Assembly: GCF_900102335.1 (NCBI RefSeq)
Contig: NZ_FNBM01000001.1
Span: 682,001-746,000 of the forward strand
Origin: Phytopseudomonas seleniipraecipitans
GTDB taxonomy: Bacteria > Pseudomonadota > Gammaproteobacteria > Pseudomonadales > Pseudomonadaceae
Direction of reading: 5' to 3'
DNA length: 64,000 nt
Under the pieces are notes generated by a model, which was not told where the DNA came from, did no database searches, and worked only from the letters and a program-made list of their open reading frames with translations. How positions within the stretch are numbered: position 1 is the first letter of the stretch; each line of letters starts with the position of its first letter. A program made the translations under genes and the position numbers. Below are positions 54,778-64,000 of this stretch, one piece after another.

Positions 54778-56208
54778 TCAGGCCGCGGAAACCTTGAGTT
54801 CCTTGACCCGGCCATAATTGTCGGAAAAACGAACGATATCGTCTTCGCCGAGGTAGGTGCCGGACTGTACTTCGATCAGCTCAAGCGGAATCATGCCCGG
54901 GTTTTCCAGGGCGTGAATCTGGCCGATCGGAATGAAGGTCGACTGGTTCTCCGTGACCATGTAGGTCTCGTCGCCGTTGGTCACCTGAGCGGTGCCGCTG
55001 ACCACGATCCAGTGTTCGGCGCGGTGGTGGTGCATCTGCACCGACAGCTTGGCGCCCGGCTTAACGGTGATGCGTTTAACCTGATAGCGCTGACCCTGGT
55101 CGATCGAGTCGTACATACCCCACGGGCGATACACCTCGCGGTTGTTGAGGTGCTCGCAACGCTCTTCGCGCTTGAGCTGCTCGACGATGCGTTTGACCTC
55201 CTGGGCCTTGTCCTTGTGCGCGACCATGATCGTGTCTTTGGTTTCGACGATGATCAGGTTTTCGACGCCCACGGTGGTGACCAGGCGGTAATCGGCGTGT
55301 ACGTAGTTGTTGTGGCTGTCGTGGCTGAGCACGTCGCCCTTGTGCACATTACCCTGGGCGTCCTTGTCGCTGACATCCCACAGCGCGGACCAGGAGCCAA
55401 TATCGCTCCAGCCGGCGTCCAGCGGCACCATTACCGCATCTTCGGTTTTTTCCATTACGGCATAGTCGATGGAATCTTCCGGGCAGGCCGCGAATGCTTC
55501 CTTGCCGATACGCACGAAGTGCATGTCCTGCTCGCTCTGGGCGGAAGCACGACGGCAGGCGTCGAGCATTTCCGGCTGCCAGCGCTGCAACTCTTCGAGG
55601 TAGCGGCTGGCGCGGAACATGAACATACCGCTGTTCCAGAAATGTTCACCGGAGGCCAGATAGCGCTCGGCGGTCTCGCTGTCGGGCTTCTCGACGAAGC
55701 TCTGCACGGCATAACCGCCTTCGCCAGCGGAGGCGCCTTTCTGCAAATAGCCGTAACCGGTTTCTGCGTGGGTAGGCACGATGCCGAACGTCACCAGCTT
55801 GCCGGCCTGGGCGAAGGGCAGGGCGGTTTCGATGGCGCGGTGGAAGGCGTCGACGTCCTTGATCAGGTGGTCGGCAGCCAGCACCAGCAGCACCGGGTCA
55901 TGTTCTTTTTCCAGGGCCTGGATGGCCGCCAGGGCGACCGCAGGCGCCGTGTTGCGGCCAACAGGCTCAAGCAGAATGCTGGCGTTGTCGATGCCCAGCG
56001 TGCGCAGCTGCTCAGCGGCGAGGAAACGATGCTCCTCGTTGCAGATCAGGCACGGCGGACTGACTTGCAGGCCGTCCAGGCGGCGGATGGTCGCCTGCAG
56101 CATGGACAGCGAATCGTCGGCGATGGGCAGGAACTGCTTGGGGTTCAGTTGACGCGAAAGCGGCCACAGGCGCGAGCCGTTACCGCCGGAAAGAATGACA
56201 GGAATCAT
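54778..56208 (-). CDS. manC: Mannose-1-phosphate guanylyltransferase/mannose-6-phosphate isomerase
   Basis: A 476-residue bifunctional type II PMI-GMP. N-terminal pyrophosphorylase motif [19 protein letters not shown], later FVEKPD and [15 protein letters not shown]-terminal cupin isomerase domain with [17 protein letters not shown]. It makes mannose-6-P from fructose-6-P and GDP-mannose from mannose-1-P; a phosphomannomutase is needed and is not in the window. ATG at 56208 has AGGAG upstream and overlaps the stop of the WecB/TagA-type gene (ATGA). Supplies the Gmd-Fcl branch encoded upstream. Confidence 0.96.
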   Translation of the reverse strand: MIPVILSGGNGSRLWPLSRQLNPKQFLPIADDSLSMLQATIRRLDGLQVSPPCLICNEEHRFLAAEQLRTLGIDNASILLEPVGRNTAPAVALAAIQALEKEHDPVLLVLAADHLIKDVDAFHRAIETALPFAQAGKLVTFGIVPTHAETGYGYLQKGASAGEGGYAVQSFVEKPDSETAERYLASGEHFWNSGMFMFRASRYLEELQRWQPEMLDACRRASAQSEQDMHFVRIGKEAFAACPEDSIDYAVMEKTEDAVMVPLDAGWSDIGSWSALWDVSDKDAQGNVHKGDVLSHDSHNNYVHADYRLVTTVGVENLIIVETKDTIMVAHKDKAQEVKRIVEQLKREERCEHLNNREVYRPWGMYDSIDQGQRYQVKRITVKPGAKLSVQMHHHRAEHWIVVSGTAQVTNGDETYMVTENQSTFIPIGQIHALENPGMIPLELIEVQSGTYLGEDDIVRFSDNYGRVKELKVSAA

Positions 56209-56957
56209 CGTGGAGCTCCTCCCATGAAGAGTGATTGCCGTAGTTTGAATTCCCTGAGCAGGATCGGCAGGATGCGAAACGCGTCGCGCGCGTAACGGCC
56301 TACCAGCCGGCGCGGCTCGGTGAAGGCGCGGTGCAGCCATTCCAGGGAACAATGTTGCACCCACAGGGGAGCACGCTGGATTTTCCCGGACAGAAAGTTG
56401 ATCGATGCACCCACGCACAGGCCGATGCCGACAGCCTGGTCGGTTTCGAGGATTTTCTGCGCGAGGATTTCCTGGCGCGGGCAGCCCACCGACAGCACGA
56501 CCAGATTGGACGGGTGATTGACCACGAAGGAAAGGCACGCCTGGATTGCTTCTTCGCTGTCGATAAAGCCCATCGGTGGGTTGTGGTGGTGAAACGTAAT
56601 GTGCGGATAGCGTGCGCGCAGTTGCTGGATGTCGGCATCTTCGCAGCCGATAACCGTCACGTTCCAGGCGCGAGCCTCGGCGATGCCAATCAGCTCCTCG
56701 GTGAGGGTGCTGCCCGGAATGGCGTCCTGTACCGGCACCTTGAGCATGCGCAGCAGGGGTAGCAGTACGCGGCTGTCACAAATGCGATGGCGAGCTACGG
56801 CATACGCGCGCTTGAGGTCGCGATCGGTTTCCAGCTGCACCACGTGGTTCACATTGGGCGTCACGATAAAACTGTACTTGTCGGTGCTGTGCTCGACCAA
56901 GTCATCAATCAACTGTTCTTTTGAGCCTGCGTAGAACTCGATATCAAAAGCTTTCAT
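56205..56957 (-). CDS. WecB/TagA/CpsF family glycosyltransferase, second copy
   Basis: 250 residues of the GT26 family: [29 protein letters not shown] (the usual DG is DS here), [34 protein letters not shown] and [19 protein letters not shown] followed by [18 protein letters not shown]. The ATG at 56957 is selected by AAGGAAG at ideal spacing; a longer start at 57023 would overlap the GT2 gene. Likely adds an amino sugar or mannose to the lipid-linked repeat unit. Confidence 0.92.
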   Translation of the reverse strand: MKAFDIEFYAGSKEQLIDDLVEHSTDKYSFIVTPNVNHVVQLETDRDLKRAYAVARHRICDSRVLLPLLRMLKVPVQDAIPGSTLTEELIGIAEARAWNVTVIGCEDADIQQLRARYPHITFHHHNPPMGFIDSEEAIQACLSFVVNHPSNLVVLSVGCPRQEILAQKILETDQAVGIGLCVGASINFLSGKIQRAPLWVQHCSLEWLHRAFTEPRRLVGRYARDAFRILPILLREFKLRQSLFMGGAPR

Positions 56958-57019
56958 CAACACTTCCTTGCGCCACTGGCGCGTGCTGCGCACGGGTATG
57001 GGCTGTTGTTGCTCGCGGT

Positions 57020-57784
57020 TCATTTGCCCAATGCCGCTTTCAACAACTTGCTATGGGTATGCACGTAGTGCAGGACATACAAAGAGATACTGTGCAGCGG
57101 TGATAGTTTCATGACCTCCCGACGGATGCGCATGTCTTCCTTCAGCGCATCGAAACGGCGGCTGGTGGATACGCCGGTGGTGTCGAAGATGCACAGCGGC
57201 GAGGCGACCTTGAGAACGTCGCGCTTGTGGTCTTGGCCCTGGAGGAATTCGACGATCATGCAGTAGTCCGCCGACAGCTTGTAATCGTCGCGAAAACGCA
57301 CGCTGCGCAGCCTTTCGTTCTCGAAATACATCGCCTGGTGGCTGGATGGCATGCCCAGCACCAGGTGCTCGATCTTCTTGGCGCTCTGCGGAGTGAGGCG
57401 GCCTTCAGCGTTTTGCAGGTAATAGTCGCCGTAGACGTAACGCGGCTTGCTTGGCGCGCGCTCGATGGCGTCGGCAACCTTCTGCAACACGTTTTCGTCG
57501 TAGAACGAGTCACCGCTGTTCAGGAACAGGGTGTAGCCCTCGGTGGCCGATCCTTTGATCAGGCCTTTGTTCATGGCGTCATACAGGCCCTTGTCACGCT
57601 CCGAGGTGATCTCGGCGTAGGGCTCGTCAACGGTCGCCAGCCACTCGGCGCCACCGTCGGTGGAGGCGCCGTCGACGACGATCCAGCGGAAGTTGCGGTA
57701 GGTCTGGGCGGCCACACTCTGGTAGGTCTGTTTGAGGCCTTCCAGATTATTCCAGTTGATGGTCACGATACTGAAGGTTGTCAT
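57020..57784 (-). CDS. Glycosyltransferase family 2
   Basis: 254 residues of a GT-A fold transferase: FSIVTINWNNLEGLKQTYQSV, IVVDGASTDGG, the DxD-like NSGDSF after LFLNSG, and SERDKGLYDAMNKGL. The sequence is closest to WcaA/WcaE-type GT2 enzymes of colanic-acid-like clusters. It overlaps the upstream polymerase gene by 38 bp. Donor and acceptor cannot be named. Confidence 0.92.
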   Translation of the reverse strand: MTTFSIVTINWNNLEGLKQTYQSVAAQTYRNFRWIVVDGASTDGGAEWLATVDEPYAEITSERDKGLYDAMNKGLIKGSATEGYTLFLNSGDSFYDENVLQKVADAIERAPSKPRYVYGDYYLQNAEGRLTPQSAKKIEHLVLGMPSSHQAMYFENERLRSVRFRDDYKLSADYCMIVEFLQGQDHKRDVLKVASPLCIFDTTGVSTSRRFDALKEDMRIRREVMKLSPLHSISLYVLHYVHTHSKLLKAALGK

Positions 57785-59030
57785 GGCGTGTGCCTCTGAG
57801 CTCTCGAGTCGGGGATTTTTCCGTTGCGTAAGCGCGGGAGAAGTAAAGGAAACAGGCGGCGCCGATGCCCAGTACATCACCGCCGTACATCAGCGAGTTG
57901 GACAGGAACATGTTGAGCATCTGGAACCAGAAGACCAGCTGGAACGCGCTAAGCAGCGGACCTTTTTGCGGGCAGCGCTTCATGATGCGCAGGTAGCCCG
58001 CATAAAAGATCAAGGCGATCAGCGGCGTGAGGAATCCGTAGCGGTAGTACACGCCGAAGATGCCCACATCCGACAGGTAGAAGTGCTGGTTATAGAGCGC
58101 CCCGAAGCCGCCTTTCCATTGCAGCGACAGCGAGCCCATGCCGATGTACCAGTTGTCGGCGACTGCGCCCAGGATGATCGCCGTGGTGGTGTCACGCACG
58201 CCTGGCCCGGTGGTCGCTTCATCAAGCAGCGCCTCGAATTTGGCGAACTGCTCGTAGTAGAACTCGGGAAAGATGAAATACGAGGCCACCAGGATCGTGG
58301 CTGCCAGCAGGCCGAGTTTGATCAGCGAGTCGATGCGGTCGCGGAAGATCCACAAGCCGGCCAGGCACCAGATGATCATGGTTTGACGGGTCTGCAGTAC
58401 CAGCCATAAGTAGGAGGCGAAAAACAGCAGGGTGCATACTTTGAACAGCGAGATGCGTTCTTTCATGCTGTACATCAGCATGAATGCGCTCAGCGTCACG
58501 TAGCTGGAACCGATACGGAAACGGTTGGGCCGCAACAGCACGTCGCCGGCATCCTTGGCGTCCACGGTGAACGAAACGTTGCCGTTTTCCGGGATGATAC
58601 CGAAGTAGTAGCAATAACCGACAAACGCACAGGCCAGGCCCGAGTAAAGGAAGAACGTCTCCAGATGCTTTTGCGTCGGTGACGTCTTGATCATCAAGAA
58701 CAGCGCCGGGAAGAACACCAGATATGCCAGGCTGCGACGCTCTTCGAGCAAGCCGTAGAGGAACGGCTGATCGAAATTGAGGTTGGCCAGAATCGCCGAA
58801 ATCACCGGCAAGGCAAGCCCCATGAAGAGAATCCATAGGCTGGTTTTGGACTGGTAGACGCGTCTCCAGACCAAAAACAGAGCCGCAGCGCTGCCCACCA
58901 CAGCGAGCAGATACATCTCGCGCAGGAAGGGGATGCCGGCTTTCTTGTCATCGGTCAGGAAGAAACAGGCCGAGTTCAGAACGAACAAGATCAGCAGCAG
59001 ATTGCGGTATGCCAGGAGTTGCTTGAACAA
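57747..59030 (-). CDS. O-antigen ligase/polymerase-like membrane protein (Wzy-like)
   Basis: About 427 residues and about ten membrane helices, with a large periplasmic loop (FPEFYYEQFAKFEALLDEA, then SLQWKGGFGALYNQHFYLSD) of the sort found in Wzy polymerases and WaaL ligases. In a cluster with flippase and glycosyltransferases, a polymerase role is favoured. The start is unsure: I use a TTG at 59030 with GGGA 8 bases upstream; the frame stays open further upstream but there it runs into the Nudix gene and shows no membrane character. Confidence 0.82.
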   Translation of the reverse strand: MFKQLLAYRNLLLILFVLNSACFFLTDDKKAGIPFLREMYLLAVVGSAAALFLVWRRVYQSKTSLWILFMGLALPVISAILANLNFDQPFLYGLLEERRSLAYLVFFPALFLMIKTSPTQKHLETFFLYSGLACAFVGYCYYFGIIPENGNVSFTVDAKDAGDVLLRPNRFRIGSSYVTLSAFMLMYSMKERISLFKVCTLLFFASYLWLVLQTRQTMIIWCLAGLWIFRDRIDSLIKLGLLAATILVASYFIFPEFYYEQFAKFEALLDEATTGPGVRDTTTAIILGAVADNWYIGMGSLSLQWKGGFGALYNQHFYLSDVGIFGVYYRYGFLTPLIALIFYAGYLRIMKRCPQKGPLLSAFQLVFWFQMLNMFLSNSLMYGGDVLGIGAACFLYFSRAYATEKSPTRELRGTRHDNLQYRDHQLE

Positions 59031-59060
59031 GCTCGCGTTCCCATATCGAAATTGTCTTGG

Positions 59061-59096
59061 CTCGCAAGCCGGTACCGCAGAGGTGCGGCTTGCGAG
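59061..59096. promoter_or_regulatory. Hairpin between the Nudix and polymerase genes
   Basis: 11-bp arms CTCGCAAGCCG/CGGCTTGCGAG, with inner ACC/GGT pairing, filling the 70-bp gap inside the operon. No T tract; it could be a processing or attenuation site that lowers polymerase expression. Confidence 0.5.
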
Positions 59097-59100
59097 TGCT

Positions 59101-59562
59101 TCAGTACAGCGCCTGCAGGTAGTCGCGCGTATTGCTGTGGATACGCGGTTCGTCGCGCATTGCCTCCAGCGGCCACCAGCGGTAGCGACCATGCTGCACG
59201 CTGGGCGGTTGCACGGTTTGCTCGGCACTCAAATCCAGAGCGTAAGCGATTACCACGTAGTGAGTGTCTGGCGCATCGCCAAACACGCTGTCGTCATAAA
59301 AATGTTCGTACACGCCGAGTAGCTTGCCCTGGGCGCGTTTGAATGCCTGGCCCAGTTCATCCTGGGTCAGGCGTTCGAAGGCAGCATCCAGGCGTTCATT
59401 CTTGAGAATGCGCCCACCTGGTGCGAACCAGCTGCCCTGGGCGGGGCGGTTGAGCCGCTCGCCCAGTAGCAGCTCGCCCGCTGCGTTGCGAACCAGCAGA
59501 TCGATAGACACCAGCGGGGTGCTGGCGACTACCGTCTTGAAGGTGTCGGTCGGCAGGAACAT
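59101..59562 (-). CDS. gmm: GDP-mannose mannosyl hydrolase (Nudix)
   Basis: A 153-residue Nudix protein. FKTVVASTPLVSIDLLVRN and the modified Nudix box GGRILKNERLDAAFERL continuing TQDELG match Gmm/NudD, which hydrolyses GDP-mannose (and GDP-glucose) to GDP and sugar with inversion. It sits directly after fcl with a one-base overlap, as in colanic acid clusters (gmd-fcl-gmm). It may balance the GDP-mannose pool. Confidence 0.93.
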   Translation of the reverse strand: MFLPTDTFKTVVASTPLVSIDLLVRNAAGELLLGERLNRPAQGSWFAPGGRILKNERLDAAFERLTQDELGQAFKRAQGKLLGVYEHFYDDSVFGDAPDTHYVVIAYALDLSAEQTVQPPSVQHGRYRWWPLEAMRDEPRIHSNTRDYLQALY

Positions 59563-60539
59563 CAGCTGCGCACGTCGTCGATGTGCTCGACGAACCAGCG
59601 ATACGCATCGCGCAGGCCGGTTTCCAGGTCGATGCTCGCCGTCCAGCCCAGCTTGGCCAGGCGCGATACGTCCATCAGCTTGCGTGGCGTACCATCGGGC
59701 TTGCTGCTGTCGAAGCTCAGGCGACCCTGGAACTCGGTGACCCGCGCGATGGTTTCTGCCAGCTCGCGGATGGTGCAGTCCTGCCCGGTGCCGACGTTGA
59801 TGTGCGAGAGCATCGGCTGGGTGTGCGCCTGGTAAGTGGCGTCATCCAGATTCATCACGTGGACGCTGGCGGCGGCCATGTCGTCGACGTGCAGGAACTC
59901 GCGCATCGGCGTACCACTGCCCCAGATCACCACCTCATCATCGCCACGCAGGGTCGCTTCATGGAAGCGGCGCAGCAGGGCGGGGATGACGTGGCTGTTT
60001 TCCGGGTGGTAGTTGTCGTGCGGGCCGTACAGGTTGGTCGGCATCACGCTGCGGTAGTCGCGGCCAAACTGGCGGTTGTAGCTTTCGCACAGCTTGATCC
60101 CGGCGATCTTGGCGATCGCGTAGGGCTCGTTGGTCGACTCCAGTACACCGGTCAGCAGCGCCTCTTCACGCATTGGCTGCTCGGCATGCTTGGGGTAGAT
60201 GCACGAGCTGCCCAGCGACAGCAGCTTGTTCACGCCGGCGTTATGCGCGGCGTGGATGACGTTGGCTTCGATCATCAGGTTCTGATAGATGAAGTCGGCC
60301 GGGTACTGGTTGTTGGCGTGGATGCCGCCGACCTTGGCGGCGGCCAGGTAAACCTGGTCGATGCGCTGGTCGGCGAAGAAGCGTTGCACGCTGGCAGGGT
60401 CGACCAGGTCCACGCTTTCACGCGGCGCGGTGATGATGTTCTGGTAGCCCAGGCTCTGCAGGCGGCGCACGATCGCCGAACCGACCATCCCGCGATGGCC
60501 GGCGACGAAGATGCGCTGATCGAGAGAAGTCGCGCTCAT
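59562..60539 (-). CDS. fcl: GDP-L-fucose synthase
   Basis: A 325-residue bifunctional epimerase-reductase that converts GDP-4-keto-6-deoxymannose to GDP-L-fucose. NADP-binding [17 protein letters not shown] at residues 11-27, [33 protein letters not shown] (catalytic Ser and Cys) and [13 protein letters not shown] (YxxxK). These, and the length, separate it from the related GDP-rhamnose enzyme Rmd. Starts 2 bp after the gmd stop codon. Confidence 0.96.
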   Translation of the reverse strand: MSATSLDQRIFVAGHRGMVGSAIVRRLQSLGYQNIITAPRESVDLVDPASVQRFFADQRIDQVYLAAAKVGGIHANNQYPADFIYQNLMIEANVIHAAHNAGVNKLLSLGSSCIYPKHAEQPMREEALLTGVLESTNEPYAIAKIAGIKLCESYNRQFGRDYRSVMPTNLYGPHDNYHPENSHVIPALLRRFHEATLRGDDEVVIWGSGTPMREFLHVDDMAAASVHVMNLDDATYQAHTQPMLSHINVGTGQDCTIRELAETIARVTEFQGRLSFDSSKPDGTPRKLMDVSRLAKLGWTASIDLETGLRDAYRWFVEHIDDVRS

Positions 60540-60541
60540 CC

Positions 60542-61666
60542 TCAGTTCTCCACGGACACCGGCATGTCGTGGCCGTGTTCCTTGAGCAGGGCATGGCGCT
60601 GAGCGACCTTGAGGTCTTCGCGAACCATTTCGGCGCACATTTCCTGCACGGTGATTTCCGGCGTCCAGCCCAGCACGGTCTTGGCCTTGGTGGGATCGCC
60701 CAGCAGGGTTTCCACTTCGGCAGGACGGAAGTAACGCGGGTCGATGCGCACGATCACGTCACCGACCTTGAGAGCCGGGGCCTTGTCGCCGTCGATACGC
60801 TCGACGATGCCTTGCTCGTCCACACCAGTGCCTTCGAAACGCAGGTGCACACCCAACTCGGCCGCCGACCAGGTAATGAATTCACGCACCGAGTACTGCA
60901 CGCCGGTGGCGATCACGAAGTCGTCTGGCTGCTCCTGCTGCAGCATCATCCACTGCATGCGCACGTAGTCCTTGGCATGACCCCAGTCACGCAGCGAGTC
61001 GATGTTGCCCATGTACAGGCACGGCTCGAGACCCTGGGCGATGTTGGCCATGCCGCGGGTGATCTTGCGGGTCACGAAGGTCTCGCCACGACGCGGCGAC
61101 TCATGGTTGAAGAGGATGCCGTTGCACGCGTACATGCCATAGGCTTCGCGGTAGTTGACGGTGATCCAGTAGGCGTACAGCTTGGCGACCGCATACGGCG
61201 AGCGCGGGTAGAAGGGAGTGGTTTCCTTCTGCGGGGTTTCCTGCACCAGGCCGTACAGCTCGGAGGTCGAGGCCTGGTAGAAGCGGGTTTTCTTTTCCAG
61301 GCCCAGCAGGCGGATGGCTTCGAGGATGCGCAGGGTACCCATGGCATCGACGTCAGCGGTGTATTCCGGTGCTTCGAAACTGACCGCAACGTGGGACTGC
61401 GCGCCGAGGTTGTAGACCTCGTCAGGCTGCACTTCCTGGATGATGCGGGTCAGGTTGGACGAGTCGTTGAGGTCGCCGTAGTGCAGGATGAAGTTCTGGT
61501 TGTCGACGTGCGGATCCTGGTAGATGTGGTCCACGCGCTGGGTGTTGAACGACGAGGCACGACGCTTGATGCCATGCACCTGGTAGCCTTTTTCCAGCAG
61601 GAATTCGGCGAGGTAGGAGCCGTCCTGGCCTGTGATACCGGTGATGAGCGCTTTCTTCTGTTCCAT
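60542..61666 (-). CDS. gmd: GDP-mannose 4,6-dehydratase
   Basis: A 374-residue SDR-type dehydratase making GDP-4-keto-6-deoxy-D-mannose. Cofactor motif [18 protein letters not shown] at residues 6-23, [31 protein letters not shown] (catalytic Ser/Thr, Glu), [14 protein letters not shown] (YxxxK) and [19 protein letters not shown] at 61666 is used, with AGG upstream; the frame extends a few codons further. With fcl it supplies GDP-L-fucose. Confidence 0.97.
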   Translation of the reverse strand: MEQKKALITGITGQDGSYLAEFLLEKGYQVHGIKRRASSFNTQRVDHIYQDPHVDNQNFILHYGDLNDSSNLTRIIQEVQPDEVYNLGAQSHVAVSFEAPEYTADVDAMGTLRILEAIRLLGLEKKTRFYQASTSELYGLVQETPQKETTPFYPRSPYAVAKLYAYWITVNYREAYGMYACNGILFNHESPRRGETFVTRKITRGMANIAQGLEPCLYMGNIDSLRDWGHAKDYVRMQWMMLQQEQPDDFVIATGVQYSVREFITWSAAELGVHLRFEGTGVDEQGIVERIDGDKAPALKVGDVIVRIDPRYFRPAEVETLLGDPTKAKTVLGWTPEITVQEMCAEMVREDLKVAQRHALLKEHGHDMPVSVEN

Positions 61667-61726
61667 TGCAATACCTGCGATGTTCAATTGATTGGGGGGC
61701 TAAGTTCGGTTGCTGAACGCGGTCCG

Positions 61727-62881
61727 TTAGGTCGCACGCTTGAACAGCAACTGAAGACGTTCCATGACGCCAAAAAGAATGATCCGTACCGACGGAAACT
61801 TGTAAAAAAACCGGTAGATGTCGTACTCCGTTTTGGGCCGCGACAGGCTGGCGCCGTCGATGTCGGCCGAGTCGATCAGGGCTAGGCCCTCACCTTCGAT
61901 GTTGTGCAGGATGCTCAGTTCCATGGGCTTCATGGAAAGGCTGAAATTGTGCAGGCCACGGGCTTCCGTGCGGGTCAGTTGCAGCCCGCTGCGGCAGGTT
62001 TTGCAGCCATAGAGATTGACCGTGAAATCGTAATCGGCAAGCACCGGGTTCTGACGTTTGACGCAGGCGGGCAGCAGCTCGCAGAAGGCGTCATAGATCG
62101 ACACGCTGTTCTCACGTTTGGCGAACTGGTAGTCGATCGGCTGCTGTTGAATCGGCACTTGGAAGCGCGAAGAGGCGATATTGAAGTGCTGGCCCGGGTC
62201 GCCGAAGTTGGTGCTCAGCGAGCGGAACGGATACACGAAGTACAGATCGTGGGAAATGATGTAGGCGGTAAACAGCTTGAGCCATGACGATTCCGGCCAG
62301 CCGCGGATATCCGCCGGGATACCCTCAATGTGACTGATATCGGTGCCATTGCTTGCCAGCCATTGGCGGAAGCCCTGCCAATGTTGGCGCGACCAGGCCT
62401 GGCCCCAGGACGCTGCCATCTGCATGAAATGCACGGCCGAATCGCCATCGTCGATCGGCGTGAAGGGCAGGTTGGCGGTCTGGTTGAATTGCACGCTGTA
62501 CAGGCTGATGCCGGCCACGCCGGCATCGTCGGCATAGGCTTGCAAGGCACGCGAGGTGTACTCGTAGAAGAATGGCGACACGAACAGGTCGTCTTCGAGA
62601 ATGATCACGTCGCCGTACTGCTCGGTCAGGTCGCCGCAGCTCAACACGTGCTGGCGCAGGCCCAGGCGCTCGGGGTGGGCGATGATGCGCTTCTCGCCAT
62701 GCGGCCAGTCGAATGCTTCAGCGACCTTGCGCGGCTCGGGGTTGCCGGAGTTGTCCAGGCTGATCACCAGGCGAATATCGCCTTCGGGATAACGCGCCTT
62801 GATCAGCGAACCGAGCAGGCGGCTGAGGCTTTTCGGCCGGTTGTAGCCGATGACGACGATAGTGGGCAAAGGTGCGGTCAT
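61727..62881 (-). CDS. Glycosyltransferase (GT-A fold, family 2/GNT-I-like)
   Basis: 384 residues. The N-terminal half is a GT-A domain: TIVVIGYNRPKSLSRLLGSLI, DIRLVISLDNSGN, and the metal-binding EDD in DVIILEDDLFVSPFFYEY, a spacing seen in eukaryotic GNT-I-like enzymes. The C-terminal half (YGCKTCRSGLQLTRTEARG) is unusual and has a CxxC. The ATG at 62881 is preferred, though a GTG at 62926 overlapping the flippase gene is possible; neither has a clear ribosome-binding site. Confidence 0.85.
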   Translation of the reverse strand: MTAPLPTIVVIGYNRPKSLSRLLGSLIKARYPEGDIRLVISLDNSGNPEPRKVAEAFDWPHGEKRIIAHPERLGLRQHVLSCGDLTEQYGDVIILEDDLFVSPFFYEYTSRALQAYADDAGVAGISLYSVQFNQTANLPFTPIDDGDSAVHFMQMAASWGQAWSRQHWQGFRQWLASNGTDISHIEGIPADIRGWPESSWLKLFTAYIISHDLYFVYPFRSLSTNFGDPGQHFNIASSRFQVPIQQQPIDYQFAKRENSVSIYDAFCELLPACVKRQNPVLADYDFTVNLYGCKTCRSGLQLTRTEARGLHNFSLSMKPMELSILHNIEGEGLALIDSADIDGASLSRPKTEYDIYRFFYKFPSVRIILFGVMERLQLLFKRAT

Positions 62882-62912
62882 AGGATCGAAGCCAGTCTCT
62901 GATGAAAAAGGA

Positions 62913-64000
62913 TTAGGGGCGATCACGGCGCGTCTGCCGATCTGCCTTGCTGTGCCAGTTGCGTGCGGCGAACAGCACGCTGGCGATCAGGCTCAGGTAG
63001 ATCAGGATGCCGGCCGTAGCGAACGCCATGACGGTCTGTTCGGCCTGTTCCAAGAACAGCGCGCCAGCCATCAGGGCAGCGATGCGCAGCACGGTGCTGA
63101 GCACTTCAAAAACGAGAAATTGACCTTGTAGGGCGAGGGCCGGTACGGCGACGGTGCACGGGCGGCTGACGAAAATCATGTATTCGGCCAGGGCCAACCA
63201 GCGCGCGTACTCACCGGCCATCGCCCACTGCTCGCCGAACGCCAACGCGAACAGTTGCGGGCCGAAGCAGAACACCACCGCGAATGGCACCAGGCCTACC
63301 ACAGCCAGCGCGCCTGTGGCCTTGGCCAGCATGGCGGCAATCGGCTGGTGGTCGTTGACCGCAGCGCTGATACGCGGGTAATAGACGTCGGCGACCGATT
63401 TGCCAATCAGTTGCGTCGGCACATTCAACGCTTGTTTGCACAGGGCAAAGAAGCCAGCCGCGACCGGGCCGAAGAACACCGCGAGGACCAGCGTCGGCAG
63501 GTTCTGCGACACTGCGTTGATAAGCATCTGCGGGGCGCGATAGAGCGGAAAGTCCTGGTAATGCGCGGCGAGCTCACGGGTACCCATGGCCTGCTGCTCG
63601 GCCGTCGCCGGGCTGGCATCGGCAACCGAGCTGCGACGCAGCCCCCAGTTCAGCATCGCGGTATGTAGCAGTGGCCCGAAGGCGGTGCTCAGCAGCAGGG
63701 TGGCGGGGCTGGCATGCGCCAGGCCGACTGCGATGCGCAGACCGTTGTGGGCGATGGCCTGCTGTACCGCTACACCTGCGGTAAGGCGGTAGCGCTGCTT
63801 GCGAATCAGCCATTGCTGGGTGACTTCGAGTGCTGCGCTGGCCAGCAGCACCAAGGGCAGCAGCATCAGAAAAGGGGTGATCTGAGTGACGCCCGCCTGG
63901 CTGGCGAGCGTTTCGCCGAACAGGGCGATGAACACCGCCGCAAGCAGCGAGAAGCCGCTGGCAATCAGCAGTGACAAACGAATCAGACCACGGGCATCGC
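62913..64000 (-). CDS. Oligosaccharide flippase (Wzx-like), second copy, N-terminus beyond window
   Basis: The last 362 codons of a multi-pass membrane protein; the frame is open to the window edge and the first visible residues are already in a transmembrane helix, so the start lies outside. PLYRAPQMLINAVSQNLPTLVLAVFFGPVAAGFFALCKQ and later VPTQLIGKSVADVYYPRIS are typical of the RfbX/Wzx flippase family. It belongs to the - strand GDP-fucose block and is not closely similar by eye to the flippase at 49841-51157. Confidence 0.9.
   Translation of the reverse strand, partial: DARGLIRLSLLIASGFSLLAAVFIALFGETLASQAGVTQITPFLMLLPLVLLASAALEVTQQWLIRKQRYRLTAGVAVQQAIAHNGLRIAVGLAHASPATLLLSTAFGPLLHTAMLNWGLRRSSVADASPATAEQQAMGTRELAAHYQDFPLYRAPQMLINAVSQNLPTLVLAVFFGPVAAGFFALCKQALNVPTQLIGKSVADVYYPRISAAVNDHQPIAAMLAKATGALAVVGLVPFAVVFCFGPQLFALAFGEQWAMAGEYARWLALAEYMIFVSRPCTVAVPALALQGQFLVFEVLSTVLRIAALMAGALFLEQAEQTVMAFATAGILIYLSLIASVLFAARNWHSKADRQTRRDRP

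Noticed and set aside
54913..56295. 460-codon open frame opposite manC
   Set aside because: Antisense shadow of a gene with clear catalytic motifs.
60569..61885. 438-codon open frame opposite gmd
   Set aside because: Antisense shadow; no recognisable domain and no ribosome-binding site.

Overview
The window looks like chromosomal DNA of a Pseudomonas-type gammaproteobacterium. GC is high, and it carries FabV, an AphA-like acetylpolyamine amidohydrolase beside a SpuD/PotF-type binding protein, the FAN1 nuclease, ahpC-ahpF, and short intergenic repeat families that I associate with the P. mendocina/oleovorans side of the genus. The species placement is an inference and weak. I found no tRNA, rRNA, CRISPR array, insertion sequence or prophage.

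Region 1 (1-18.4 kb) is mostly housekeeping and transport: the tail of an EAL phosphodiesterase, an alanine/glycine:cation symporter, a TonB-dependent siderophore receptor with an upstream inverted repeat, and a PRISE-type SDR divergent from an HxlR regulator. The 3' end of the SDR gene is duplicated together with a hairpin-rich repeat. Next come a 1066-residue HrpK-like protein with N-terminal repeats, divergent from an unassigned 299-residue protein, then a lipoprotein, a SulP transporter, fabV, a Gfo/Idh/MocA oxidoreductase, a DUF1090 protein and a dCache chemoreceptor.

Region 2 (18.5-43.2 kb) holds a four-gene Mn/Fe-type ABC importer, a polyamine group (binding protein, acetylpolyamine amidohydrolase, AraC regulator), uppP, an MHS transporter, a HIT protein, an EamA exporter divergent from an AraC regulator, a lipoprotein, a frameshifted FAD monooxygenase, an MFS exporter, a periplasmic binding protein, ahpC/ahpF, a small acidic protein, an M14 carboxypeptidase, and an overlapping pair encoding FAN1 and an XPD-type helicase with a Cas4/RecB-like nuclease domain.

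Region 3 (43.3-48.3 kb) is a signalling module on the + strand: a PAS histidine kinase, a double-domain KaiC-like ATPase, a single-domain CheY-like regulator and a hybrid kinase with a degenerate N-terminal receiver. No output domain and no kaiA or kaiB is present.

Region 4 (48.7-64 kb) is an exopolysaccharide locus in two facing blocks. The + block has a nitroreductase-like protein, a flippase and a pyruvyl transferase. The - block, read from the right edge inward, has a second flippase (cut by the edge), a glycosyltransferase, gmd, fcl, a GDP-mannose mannosyl hydrolase, a Wzy-like polymerase, a GT2, a WecB/TagA/CpsF transferase, manC, a PRTase-HAD fusion and a second WecB/TagA/CpsF transferase. 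The enzymes predict GDP-mannose and GDP-L-fucose supply and a polymer made by a Wzx/Wzy route, possibly pyruvylated.
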